DNA of 45,095 nucleotides from CAZPFP01 sp964585895 (GTDB lineage Bacteria; Patescibacteriota; Microgenomatia; PFEM01; JAHIFH01). Positions 39,234 to 45,095 of this stretch are shown here, piece by piece. Location of the stretch: NCBI GenBank assembly GCA_964585895.1, contig CAZPFP010000001.1, positions 1-45,095 of the forward strand. The letters run 5' to 3'. The stretch's first letter is position 1, and each line of letters begins with the position of its first letter. The translations under genes were made by a program, and so were the position numbers. The notes beneath the pieces are model-generated. The model saw only the letters and a program-made list of their open reading frames with translations, searched no databases and was not told the DNA's origin.

Positions 39234-40936
39234 ATCAAGACTATCCTTTGGACGAAGAGCCATTAACAGGTCCGGAACCTGATAAACCGGCTCCTCCCTG
39301 GCAAACCGATGAAACAACTGAGCCAGAGGAGAAAACGGGAACAGAACCAACACCGGGATTCACGCCACCGGTAGTAGAGGAAGTTAAAGAGGAGGCTAAG
39401 TTGGAGGAAACTCGCGAAGAAGAGACGTCTCCGGTTGAAGAACCGCCTGTTACAGAGACACTTTCACCTGGGGAAGCCCCCTTGGAGGCATCGCCAACAG
39501 AAGAGACTCTATCAGAAGAAACCGTTCTTTCGGAAATGCCTTCTGAAGTTCCCCCTGAAGCGCCAACGCCAGAAGAGCCGCCGTCTTCAGAACCACCAGA
39601 ACCGGTTGAAGCCTTTCATGTTGAAAAAAAATCGCCTTTAGGAGCAATTAAAAAAATTATTCCCCTTATCTTAGGCTTGATTTTAGTCGGCGGTTTAGTC
39701 TTTGTTGTCATCAAATTTGGTTTACCTCGTTTCCAAAAAGAAAAGGAAGTTACTTTAACCTATTGGGGTTTATGGGAGCCGGAATCGGTCATGCGTCAGT
39801 TAATTGCTGACTGGAATAAGGACCATCCTAACATTAAGATTGAATATTCGATGCAGTCAAAACAGCAATATCGAGAGCGGGTTCAGTCTGCTTTGGCTCG
39901 AGGCGAGGGACCAGACATTTTTCGCTTCCATGTTACCTGGTTGCCGATGCTCAAAAATCAGCTCGATCCGGTGCCGACTGAAGTCATGAGTGCTTCTCAG
40001 TTTGAAACCACTTTTTATCCAGTGGCCGCCACTAATCTTCGTTCCGGGGCTAGTTATCTCGGTATTCCGCTAGAAGTTGATACCCTGTCGCTTTTTTATA
40101 ATAAGGATATTTTCCAAACGGCTGGCAAAACCCCGCCCACCACTTGGGATGAGCTAAGACGAACGGCAATTGAATTAACCACTCATGATGAATCCGGTCG
40201 GATTCAGACAGCTGGCGTGGCGATAGGGACAACTAATAATGTTGAACACTGGTCAGACATTTTGGGATTAATGATGTTGCAAAACGAAGCGGATTTAACT
40301 AATCCAACTGGCTCATTGGCTGAAGATGCCCTGACTTATTACACGATTTTTAATAAAACCGACCGGGTTTGGGACTTGACCTTGCCTAGTTCCACTTTGG
40401 CTTTTGCCAATGGGAAATTGGCCATGTATTTTGGCTTTTCCTGGGATGTTTTTGAGATTAAGAATATGAATCCTGATTTGGAATTTGGGATTGTGGAAGC
40501 GCCCCAGTTATCAGGCAGTAATCTTAGCTGGGCAAGCTTCTGGGTTGAGGGGATTAATAACAAAAGCGAGCATAAAGAAGAAGCCTGGGAATTTCTCAAA
40601 TATCTTTCCAGTAAAGAAACTTTAACCAAGCTTTACCAGGCTGAATCACAATTGCGTCTTTTTGGTGAACCCTACTCTCGGGTGGAGATGGCCAGTCAAG
40701 CCAAGACCAATCCTCTGGTAACTCCTTTTGTTGACCAAGTTTCTCAGGCAGAAACTTGGTATCTTTGCTCCCGGACTTATGATAACGGGATTAATGATAA
40801 GATAATTGACTATTTTAAAGATGCGGTTAACGCCGTTAATAGTAATGAAGATCCGGCTGATGCTTTGGCCACAACTGCCTCGGGAGTAGCCCAGCTTCTT
40901 TCCCAGTATGGGATTGCCGCGATGGTGACTCGCTAA
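39221..40936 (+). CDS. Membrane-anchored extracellular solute-binding protein (family 1)
   Basis: 571 residues. Residues 1-140 are Pro/Glu/Thr-rich and cytoplasmic; one helix (about 146-168) follows; residues 185-565 are an SBP_bac_1 domain (VTLTYWGLWEPESVMRQL, GEGPDIFRFHVTWL, GIPLEVDTLSLFYNKDIF, TWDELRR). These proteins usually deliver sugars to ABC importers. Here the protein is held by an N-terminal helix rather than a lipid, and no permease or ATPase is adjacent. It could be a sensor or partner with a distant transporter. Confidence 0.88.
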   Translation: MPDPNQDYPLDEEPLTGPEPDKPAPPWQTDETTEPEEKTGTEPTPGFTPPVVEEVKEEAKLEETREEETSPVEEPPVTETLSPGEAPLEASPTEETLSEETVLSEMPSEVPPEAPTPEEPPSSEPPEPVEAFHVEKKSPLGAIKKIIPLILGLILVGGLVFVVIKFGLPRFQKEKEVTLTYWGLWEPESVMRQLIADWNKDHPNIKIEYSMQSKQQYRERVQSALARGEGPDIFRFHVTWLPMLKNQLDPVPTEVMSASQFETTFYPVAATNLRSGASYLGIPLEVDTLSLFYNKDIFQTAGKTPPTTWDELRRTAIELTTHDESGRIQTAGVAIGTTNNVEHWSDILGLMMLQNEADLTNPTGSLAEDALTYYTIFNKTDRVWDLTLPSSTLAFANGKLAMYFGFSWDVFEIKNMNPDLEFGIVEAPQLSGSNLSWASFWVEGINNKSEHKEEAWEFLKYLSSKETLTKLYQAESQLRLFGEPYSRVEMASQAKTNPLVTPFVDQVSQAETWYLCSRTYDNGINDKIIDYFKDAVNAVNSNEDPADALATTASGVAQLLSQYGIAAMVTR

Positions 40937-40956
40937 AAGATGTTAAAATTGGCTTG

Positions 40957-41586
40957 ATGAAAAAAGCCATTCTCAAAACTCTAGCTTATGCGGACATCTT
41001 TGATTACCCCTTAAAAGAAAAAGAAATTCAAAAATTTCTCATTGCTGGCCCTAAAAGAGGAAAACTTAGTCTGAAAAAAATAGCTCAGATTTCTGAAAAG
41101 GAGAGTTTCTTTTTTCTCAAAGATAGAGAGAAAAATGTGGCTCTTCGAAAGCGACGAACCCAATGGAGTCGAGAAAAAAAGAAAATCGCTCAAAAAGCAG
41201 GTCAGTGGTTAAAGCTGATTCCCCTCATTAAAATGGTAGCCCTTACTGGTGCTCTGGCAATGGGAAATGCCGATAAAGAAGACGATATTGATTTATTAAT
41301 TATCACCGCCAAAAATAGACTTTGGTTGACTAGATTATTAACGGTTTTTTTAGTTGAACTAGTGACCCAACGCCGACGCCCAAAAGACAAACAAACCAAA
41401 GACAAAATTTGTTTAAATATGTTTTTAGATGAAAGCCATTTAAAAATGCCCAAGAAAGAACAAGATTTGTTTACCGCTCATGAAGTTTGTCAATTAAAAC
41501 CACTTTGGGATAGAAACAAAACTTATCATAAATTCGTTCAAAAAAATCAATGGTTGAAGCAATTTTTACCAAACTGGAAGCCCTAG
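40957..41586 (+). CDS. Nucleotidyltransferase-fold protein
   Basis: 209 residues. VALTGALAMGNADKEDDIDL contains the G-x(n)-D-x-D pattern of the nucleotidyltransferase superfamily with Asp110 and Asp112; the N-terminal 80 residues resemble a small helical domain. The substrate is unknown. TAAAAT (40944-40949) ends seven bases before the ATG at 40957, chosen over TTG 40954. The end overlaps a 60-residue frame that may be its lost C-terminus. Confidence 0.72.
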   Translation: MKKAILKTLAYADIFDYPLKEKEIQKFLIAGPKRGKLSLKKIAQISEKESFFFLKDREKNVALRKRRTQWSREKKKIAQKAGQWLKLIPLIKMVALTGALAMGNADKEDDIDLLIITAKNRLWLTRLLTVFLVELVTQRRRPKDKQTKDKICLNMFLDESHLKMPKKEQDLFTAHEVCQLKPLWDRNKTYHKFVQKNQWLKQFLPNWKP

Positions 41587-41732
41587 CTCGCTGGGGACAA
41601 TTAAGATACATGAAGCCTCGAAGAACGACCGAGGTAATTGAACCTGGCAGGATTCGCTTTCATCCCCAAGACGCAAGAAAATGGGTTTTGGAAGAATATC
41701 AGGCTCGCCTTAAAAAGCTTCAAATAACTTGA
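41550..41732 (+). CDS. 60-residue frame overlapping the nucleotidyltransferase end
   Basis: Reads MVEAIFTKLEALARWGQLRY followed by a basic region with FHPQDARKWVLEEYQARL. It overlaps the previous gene by 37 bases in the -1 frame and has no ribosome binding site. From memory of related CPR proteins a similar YMK...FHPxD segment ends the nucleotidyltransferase itself, so this is either a separated C-terminal piece after a frameshift or a translationally coupled small protein. A sequencing error is also possible. Confidence 0.5.
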   Translation: MVEAIFTKLEALARWGQLRYMKPRRTTEVIEPGRIRFHPQDARKWVLEEYQARLKKLQIT

Positions 41733-41757
41733 GTTATCCTAGAATTAATGCTATAAG
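41729..41757 (+). promoter_or_regulatory. Promoter of small-membrane-protein operon C1
   Basis: TTGAGT (41729-41734), 17 bases, TATAAG (41752-41757). The bases ATGCTATAAGATAG are the same at the C2 promoter (43285). Confidence 0.65.
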
Positions 41758-41763
41758 ATAGAC

Positions 41764-41854
41764 AGGAAATGACAGTCTTTCTGGAGAATGCTTCCAGAGA
41801 AGGCTGTTTAGATTCTTGAAAAAGGCACCTTAACATCACTGTTTTTTCTTCATC
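41764..41854 (+). ncRNA. Conserved structured 5' leader, copy C1
   Basis: AGGAAAT (41764-41770) begins six bases after the -10 box. ACAGTCTTTCTGGA (41772-41785) pairs with TCCAGAGAAGGCTGT (41793-41807) over 14 positions with one bulge and one mismatch; the loop holds GCTT (41790-41793). TTCATC follows at 41849. The first gene starts 122 bases after AGGAAAT. Confidence 0.65.
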
Positions 41855-41885
41855 ATCTTTTAAAAAAAGAGAAAGGAGAAATCGG

Positions 41886-42062
41886 GTGGAGGAAATAATC
41901 ATTGGACTGAAAAACTTGGCATCACTTGGTTCAATCGTTTTTGTTCTTGGAATCTGGCTCGTGATCTTTCTGGCTGCTTTTTCCATACTCATTCTTTGGA
42001 TTTGGAAATTGAGGGAGGAACAAAAAGGTGGACAGAAGAGAAAAGATGATTTTTGTTTTTAA
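41886..42062 (+). CDS. 58-residue single-TM protein of operon C1
   Basis: GTG start; MEEIIIGLKNLASLGSIVF, then a hydrophobic helix (about 13-42) and a lysine-rich tail. AAAGGAG lies seven bases before the GTG, the only good site in this stretch. It overlaps the next gene by 35 bases. No family recognised. Too short for most gene finders, but the ribosome binding site and operon position support it. Confidence 0.65.
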   Translation: MEEIIIGLKNLASLGSIVFVLGIWLVIFLAAFSILILWIWKLREEQKGGQKRKDDFCF

Positions 42063-42285
42063 GCTTTGCTCAGTTCTTTTCGGGAGCGTGGCTGCCTATC
42101 TCGTCTGTCTGATATTTATCTATCAGTCAGGCTTTGATGAGTGGTTGATGTTCTTTCTCACCAAGCTTCAGACTCAATTTATTGTCGTCCTGATAGGTGT
42201 TTTCACCTTAATGGCTGTTTTGAGTTTTGGCATGACCAAGTTGATGGGTACGGATGAGGAAGGAAAAGAGAGAAGCAATGGTTAA
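42028..42285 (+). CDS. Small two-TM protein of operon C1
   Basis: 85 residues with two helices (about 9-32 and 45-70) and an acidic tail (GTDEEGKERSNG). GGGAGGAA eight bases before the GTG at 42028 supports that start; ATG 42046 is an alternative. Its pattern YLVCLIFIYQSGFDEW resembles YAIATFFVIEQLGWEE in the 43673 gene of the neighbouring cassette, suggesting a shared origin. Confidence 0.68.
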   Translation: MDRREKMIFVFKLCSVLFGSVAAYLVCLIFIYQSGFDEWLMFFLTKLQTQFIVVLIGVFTLMAVLSFGMTKLMGTDEEGKERSNG

Positions 42286-42421
42286 GCTGATGTTAGTTGC
42301 TTTTGGTTTGGCAGGGTTAATAGTCGCGGCTGGTTGGCTAAGTATTGCCTATTTAATCATTCCTGGTTTTTTCCGGCTTCTGGTCAACATTTCTATTAGA
42401 CTCGGAAGGAGATGGGGATGA
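42278..42421 (+). CDS. 47-residue single-TM protein of operon C1
   Basis: MVKLMLVAFGLAGLIVAAGW, a hydrophobic helix through residue 30, then a basic end (RLGRRWG). It overlaps both neighbours by a few bases (stop of the previous gene and start of the next), so translation is coupled. GGAAAAGAGAG upstream is a weak ribosome binding site. Function unknown. Confidence 0.6.
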   Translation: MVKLMLVAFGLAGLIVAAGWLSIAYLIIPGFFRLLVNISIRLGRRWG

Positions 42422-42708
42422 ATTGGTTGAGGCTCTTGGTGATCGGAGCGCTTTTGGCTCTCTGGTGGTATGCCTATTTCGAATGGCTTCAGGAATGGCT
42501 TTGGCGCAAGTCAAAATTTCTGAAGATTCTCTGCTCCACCGGAGCCCCTATTTCTGTTGGCTTTACCGCCTATATGTTTTATGAGCTCCAGGTGACTGGC
42601 GTTGTTCTAGGACTTGCTTTTGCCGGTCCATTGATACTAGTCATGGGAATTACTCTTGGCTGTTTTGCGGTCGAGGCAGTCAATGGCCCAGCCAGAGGTA
42701 AAGCATAA
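42418..42708 (+). CDS. Small membrane protein of operon C1, paralogue of the 43400 gene
   Basis: 96 residues with two to three helices. It aligns with the protein at 43400 along most of its length: YAYFEW/YTYFWL, KSKFLK/YSKFKR, GAPISVGFTAYMF/GSPVFMGWAAYMF, GLAFAGPLI/GLGFASPLI and the ending GPARGKA/GPARRKT. GGAAGGAG lies seven bases before the ATG at 42418, which favours it over 42412. No known family. The conserved ending is a handle for database searches. Confidence 0.75.
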   Translation: MNWLRLLVIGALLALWWYAYFEWLQEWLWRKSKFLKILCSTGAPISVGFTAYMFYELQVTGVVLGLAFAGPLILVMGITLGCFAVEAVNGPARGKA

Positions 42709-42719
42709 GGAGGAAAAAG

Positions 42720-43175
42720 ATGAAGTTTTGGGTGGTAGTCTTATTATTTTGTCTTCTTATCTTCTATTTGGTTTTTGGCCGAGATTTTGTGGCGGTAGAA
42801 ATCGCTGCCTTGACCAATATCATATCGCTAGTTTTGGGGATATTAGGCGGGATACTCATGGGTCTTTTGGCAGCAATCGGCTTTGCTCTCGGAGCAAAGA
42901 AGTCAGAAAGGCACTTAGTTATTGTGTTGGCTGGAACAGTAGGTATGGCTATACCCTATCTTTTGGTTTCAAGTCTCTTTTTTCTCTTTATACTGGCAAT
43001 AGAGAGATTGGGCTTCACAAAGTACGGTATTGATATACTGGAAGCGATTTTCTTTACCAGTTTGCTTTTGACTATGGTTTTTACTTTTTCTGCTGTTGGA
43101 CCTTATGTTAAAGAAAGGTGGGGGTCGAAAGAAAGCGAGGAAGAAAATGAACTTTCTCATTCTGAGGGAGAATGA
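42720..43175 (+). CDS. Four-TM protein, last gene of operon C1
   Basis: 151 residues with four helices (about 3-20, 28-58, 66-92, 103-127) and a Glu/Ser-rich tail. AAGGAGG precedes the ATG by eight bases. No family recognised and no counterpart in cassette C2. It is followed by the 40-base terminator that also ends C2. Confidence 0.75.
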   Translation: MKFWVVVLLFCLLIFYLVFGRDFVAVEIAALTNIISLVLGILGGILMGLLAAIGFALGAKKSERHLVIVLAGTVGMAIPYLLVSSLFFLFILAIERLGFTKYGIDILEAIFFTSLLLTMVFTFSAVGPYVKERWGSKESEEENELSHSEGE

Positions 43176-43204
43176 AGAATAATGAAATAGCGAGATGGTT
43201 TCTG

Positions 43205-43257
43205 AGGGCTACCTGTTTGCATCGACAAACAAAAAAGGTAGCCCTGTTTTCTTTTTC
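43205..43257 (+). terminator. Nested-hairpin terminator of operon C1
   Basis: Outer stem AGGGCTACCT (43205-43214) with AGGTAGCCCT (43236-43245), inner stem TGTTTG/CAAACA around CATCGA, then a T-rich run. The 40 bases 43206-43245 recur without change at 44005-44044. Confidence 0.85.
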
Positions 43258-43263
43258 TGCGAT

Positions 43264-43293
43264 TTGCTTCTGTCTCCTAATTCATGCTATAAG
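43264..43293 (+). promoter_or_regulatory. Promoter of small-membrane-protein operon C2
   Basis: TTGCTT (43264-43269), 18 bases, TATAAG (43288-43293). Same ATGCTATAAGATAG as at C1. Confidence 0.6.
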
Positions 43294-43299
43294 ATAGTT

Positions 43300-43367
43300 A
43301 GGAAATTTCAGTCTAACCGTTATTGCTTCGGTGATGGCTGTTAGCACCTTGATTTTGTTGTTTCATC
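43300..43367 (+). ncRNA. Conserved structured 5' leader, copy C2
   Basis: AGGAAAT (43300-43306) begins six bases after the -10 box. CAGTC (43309-43313) pairs with GGCTG (43336-43340) and ACCG (43316-43319) with CGGT (43329-43332); GCTT at 43325-43328 is in the loop. TTCATC at 43362-43367. The upper stem sequence differs from C1 and C3 but pairs. Confidence 0.62.
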
Positions 43368-43399
43368 GAAATTTCGCCTCTAAAAAGGAGGGATGGAAG

Positions 43400-43660
43400 A
43401 TGCCAGTGATTTTCATTGTCGCGGCTGTTTGGGTCTATACCTATTTCTGGTTGGCACAGCGAAGGCGGTATTACTCCAAGTTCAAGAGGAACCTGTTTTT
43501 TGCTGGTTCACCCGTATTTATGGGCTGGGCGGCTTACATGTTCACAAAAAACATACCCATCGGGCTGGGATTTGCAAGCCCCTTAATAGGAGTGGACCTA
43601 ATTACCCTTATACTCAAAGCGGCTGACCGAATTTTGGGACCGGCAAGAAGGAAAACGTAA
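43400..43660 (+). CDS. Small membrane protein of operon C2, paralogue of the 42418 gene
   Basis: 86 residues. AAAGGAGG eight bases before the ATG at 43400 sets the start; earlier in-frame starts lie in the leader hairpin. Similarity to the 42418 protein (GSPVFMGWAAYMF, GLGFASPLI, GPARRKT ending) shows that C1 and C2 derive from a duplication. Two hydrophobic stretches; function unknown. Confidence 0.76.
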   Translation: MPVIFIVAAVWVYTYFWLAQRRRYYSKFKRNLFFAGSPVFMGWAAYMFTKNIPIGLGFASPLIGVDLITLILKAADRILGPARRKT

Positions 43661-43672
43661 AGGAGAAGAGCA

Positions 43673-43981
43673 ATGAAAGAAAAATGGAAGGGGTGGTTGT
43701 TAATCCAGCTAAAGTCTTTTGCCGCCCTGATTGTGGTTATGTTTGGCGTCTTTGTGGCGATGTGGGTTTATGCCATTGCTACCTTTTTCGTCATCGAACA
43801 ATTAGGGTGGGAAGAACTGTTTGTCAGATCGGCTGAGAGTTTAAATATCAAGTTTCTCTTTTGGGTTCTGGGAATCATTCTGACGGTGGGAGGAGTTGGG
43901 TTTTATCTCATGAAGAGAATAAACTTTTTCGTCCTGGTTAAAGCAAGGGCAGAATACCTCTGGGAAGACGAAGATCAATGA
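43673..43981 (+). CDS. Two-TM protein, last gene of operon C2
   Basis: 102 residues with helices at about 14-42 and 62-82 and an acidic end (YLWEDEDQ). AAAGGAGA lies before the ATG. It shares the spacing Y...FF.I.Q.G..E and V.F...K with the 42028 protein of C1, so it is probably its counterpart. Followed by the shared terminator. Confidence 0.74.
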   Translation: MKEKWKGWLLIQLKSFAALIVVMFGVFVAMWVYAIATFFVIEQLGWEELFVRSAESLNIKFLFWVLGIILTVGGVGFYLMKRINFFVLVKARAEYLWEDEDQ

Positions 43982-44003
43982 TGAGATAGCAAGATGGCTT
44001 TTG

Positions 44004-44055
44004 GGGGCTACCTGTTTGCATCGACAAACAAAAAAGGTAGCCCTCTTTTCTTTTT
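44004..44055 (+). terminator. Nested-hairpin terminator of operon C2
   Basis: Same 40-base core as at 43206, followed by CTTTTCTTTTT. Preceding bases GATAGCAAGATGG are also close to those before the C1 terminator. Confidence 0.85.
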
Positions 44056-44074
44056 AAAGGATTTAAACTTCTTA

Positions 44075-44104
44075 TTGCTAATCAGTTTTCATACATGTTA
44101 AGAT
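44075..44104 (+). promoter_or_regulatory. Promoter of the zinc-ribbon gene
   Basis: TTGCTA (44075-44080), 18 bases, TAAGAT (44099-44104); leader of about 50 bases with the ribosome binding site AAGGGGGTGA at 44141-44150. Confidence 0.5.
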
Positions 44105-44158
44105 GAAGTGAAGAATAAATTAGATAATTAAAAAAAACGAAAGGGGGTGAAGAGATTT

Positions 44159-44614
44159 ATGAATTGTCAATCATGCGGTATGCCGATGGATAAGCCGGAA
44201 GACCACGGTGGGGCTGATGTGAGCAATGCTTTTTGTAAGTATTGTACCGATGAGCAGGGAAAACTGTTGCCTCGCGACCAGGTAAAAGCCAAGATGATTC
44301 AGTTTCATATTCAGAAACAGGGGAAGACTCAAGAAGAAGCAGAGAAGTTAACTGACCAGCTAATGGGAACAATGCCGGCTTGGAAAGGCGGAGAAGAAGC
44401 TGCAGTTCCAACTAAACCAACAGCCGAGCCAGAACCAGTCAAGCCTGAACCAGTGCTTACTACTGAGCCAGAGCCAACACCGGAATCGTCAGCGCCTTCA
44501 TCAGCACCGGGACCCACAGAGACACCAGAACCAACGCCAGAACCATCAGCTTCAGAAGAGATGCCACCTACTGAGTCAACTGAAGAGAAACCAACTAAGC
44601 CTTCTGCTGAGTAG
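44159..44614 (+). CDS. Zinc-ribbon protein with Pro/Glu-rich tail
   Basis: 151 residues. Cys3, Cys6, Cys26 and Cys29 (CQSCGMPM and CKYC) fit the small putative zinc-ribbon domain (Zn_ribbon_2 type). A short helical part with QEEAEKLTDQLMGTMPAWKGG follows, then about 75 residues of Pro, Glu, Thr and Ser that are likely disordered. Role unknown; such ribbons bind nucleic acid or protein. ATG 44159 is chosen because the AAGGGGGTGA site is eight bases upstream and the ribbon starts directly there. Confidence 0.8.
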   Translation: MNCQSCGMPMDKPEDHGGADVSNAFCKYCTDEQGKLLPRDQVKAKMIQFHIQKQGKTQEEAEKLTDQLMGTMPAWKGGEEAAVPTKPTAEPEPVKPEPVLTTEPEPTPESSAPSSAPGPTETPEPTPEPSASEEMPPTESTEEKPTKPSAE

Positions 44615-44634
44615 TTGAAAGATAACAAGAGAAG

Positions 44635-45095
44635 ATGGATAAACAATGGGGAATTTTCATTATTCTTGTAGTTATTGTCTTGATTTTTGCTGGTCTTAGC
44701 TTGGGCGTTAAGAGCGGACGGATTACTCTGGGACCAGCCAAGGAGGCAGATATTTCTTCAGGAATTTCTACCGAAGCCACCCCAGCCTCCGAGGTTGGTA
44801 ATAAATGTACTCTTTATACTAATGAAGAATATGGTTTTTCCCTTTGTTATCCAATCGACTGGGGCTTACCCGAAGAAGAGAAAATCACTCCCCCACAACA
44901 ACATCTTTACCAAATTACCCTTAACCCTAAAGGAATGAGTTATATGATTAATATTTATGACCAGCCCTCGCCAATTTCTTTAGGGAGTTTTGTCCGGGGT
45001 TATTTTCAGGATGTTGAGGGCGGTGTGAGCTGGACCAATGATATTGAAATTAATGACCAAAAAGTCCTCCAATTTTTTATTCCCAAAGCGGGCAC
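44635..45095 (+). CDS. Membrane-anchored extracellular protein, 3' end missing
   Basis: The frame is open to the window end (at least 153 residues). One N-terminal helix (about residues 6-26), a linker rich in Ser/Thr/Pro, then a globular part with YTNEEYGFSLCYPIDWG, which resembles the PsbP-like or related small beta domains often seen as EYGF-x-[IL]-x-YP-x-W in anchored proteins. No function can be given. GATAAC lies eight bases before the ATG. Confidence 0.7.
   Translation, partial: MDKQWGIFIILVVIVLIFAGLSLGVKSGRITLGPAKEADISSGISTEATPASEVGNKCTLYTNEEYGFSLCYPIDWGLPEEEKITPPQQHLYQITLNPKGMSYMINIYDQPSPISLGSFVRGYFQDVEGGVSWTNDIEINDQKVLQFFIPKAG

Noticed and set aside
44329..44646. Gly/Ser/Val-rich 105-residue frame on the minus strand
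   Set aside because: It is the reverse reading of the Pro/Glu/Thr-rich tail of the zinc-ribbon protein, with no start signals.
1..45095. UGA recoded as glycine or tryptophan
   Set aside because: TGA ends several genes at the expected family C-terminus, for example VirB4, and no conserved gene needs read-through.
1..45095. tRNA, rRNA, tmRNA or transposase genes
   Set aside because: Reading the intergenic spaces on both strands showed no cloverleaf with the conserved GTTC-type arm, no rRNA segment and no transposase motif.

Overview
This window looks like part of a small-genome Candidate Phyla Radiation bacterium, most likely Microgenomates (OP11). The reasons are a minimal type IV secretion cluster with many short pilin-like genes, a DUF4012 protein, very compact versions of universal proteins (a ValS of about 660 residues), tight gene packing, and many membrane proteins without recognisable function. 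TGA is used as a normal stop codon, which argues against the UGA-recoding lineages Gracilibacteria and Absconditabacteria (SR1). There are two runs of 10 Ns (4731-4740 and 19858-19867); both are assembly gaps inside genes.

Layout. 1-196: 5' end of a polyprenyl synthetase (minus strand). 282-17914: a type IV secretion/conjugation-like cluster with seven tandem pilin-like two-TM genes, a secreted glycosidase/lysozyme-like protein, a VirB6-like membrane protein, an opposite-strand coiled-coil gene, a PrgI (VirB3-like) protein, a split TraC-N-like/VirB4 ATPase pair, an M23 peptidase and a membrane-anchored unknown. No relaxase, coupling protein (VirD4) or VirB11 is in the window. 17927-23656: the replication-origin neighbourhood, dnaN and dnaA on the minus strand and rpmH-rnpA-yidD-yidC-khpB on the plus strand, with a two-gene small-membrane-protein operon inserted between dnaA and rpmH. 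23661-31501: polysaccharide export (O-antigen ligase-like, Wzx-like flippase), RNase HI, an SDR-DUF4012 fusion, bL25 and small envelope proteins. 31498-35162 (minus): TPR protein, valS and tsaD. 35411-41732: a small two-gene operon, a GT-C-like membrane protein, a VanW protein, an anchored solute-binding protein and a nucleotidyltransferase. 41730-44050: two adjacent related cassettes of small membrane proteins. 44159-end: a zinc-ribbon protein and a truncated membrane-anchored protein.

Regulatory logic. At least eleven genes have a -10-like hexamer 6-9 bases before the start codon, often with a TTGnnn box 17 bases further up, so their mRNAs should be leaderless or nearly so. In contrast, the small-membrane-protein operons have long leaders, strong Shine-Dalgarno sites and hairpin terminators. 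The most novel signal is a conserved leader shared by three such operons (20853, 41752 and 43288): a TATAAG/TATAAA box, exactly six bases, AGGAAAT, then a hairpin whose arms differ between copies but still pair and whose loop region keeps GCTT. Two of these operons also end in an identical 40-base terminator and encode paralogous proteins. Two further intergenic repeat families sit directly upstream of start codons of core genes: one before dnaN, yidC and rplY, the other, carrying TATAAT, before valS, tsaD and the third pilin gene.
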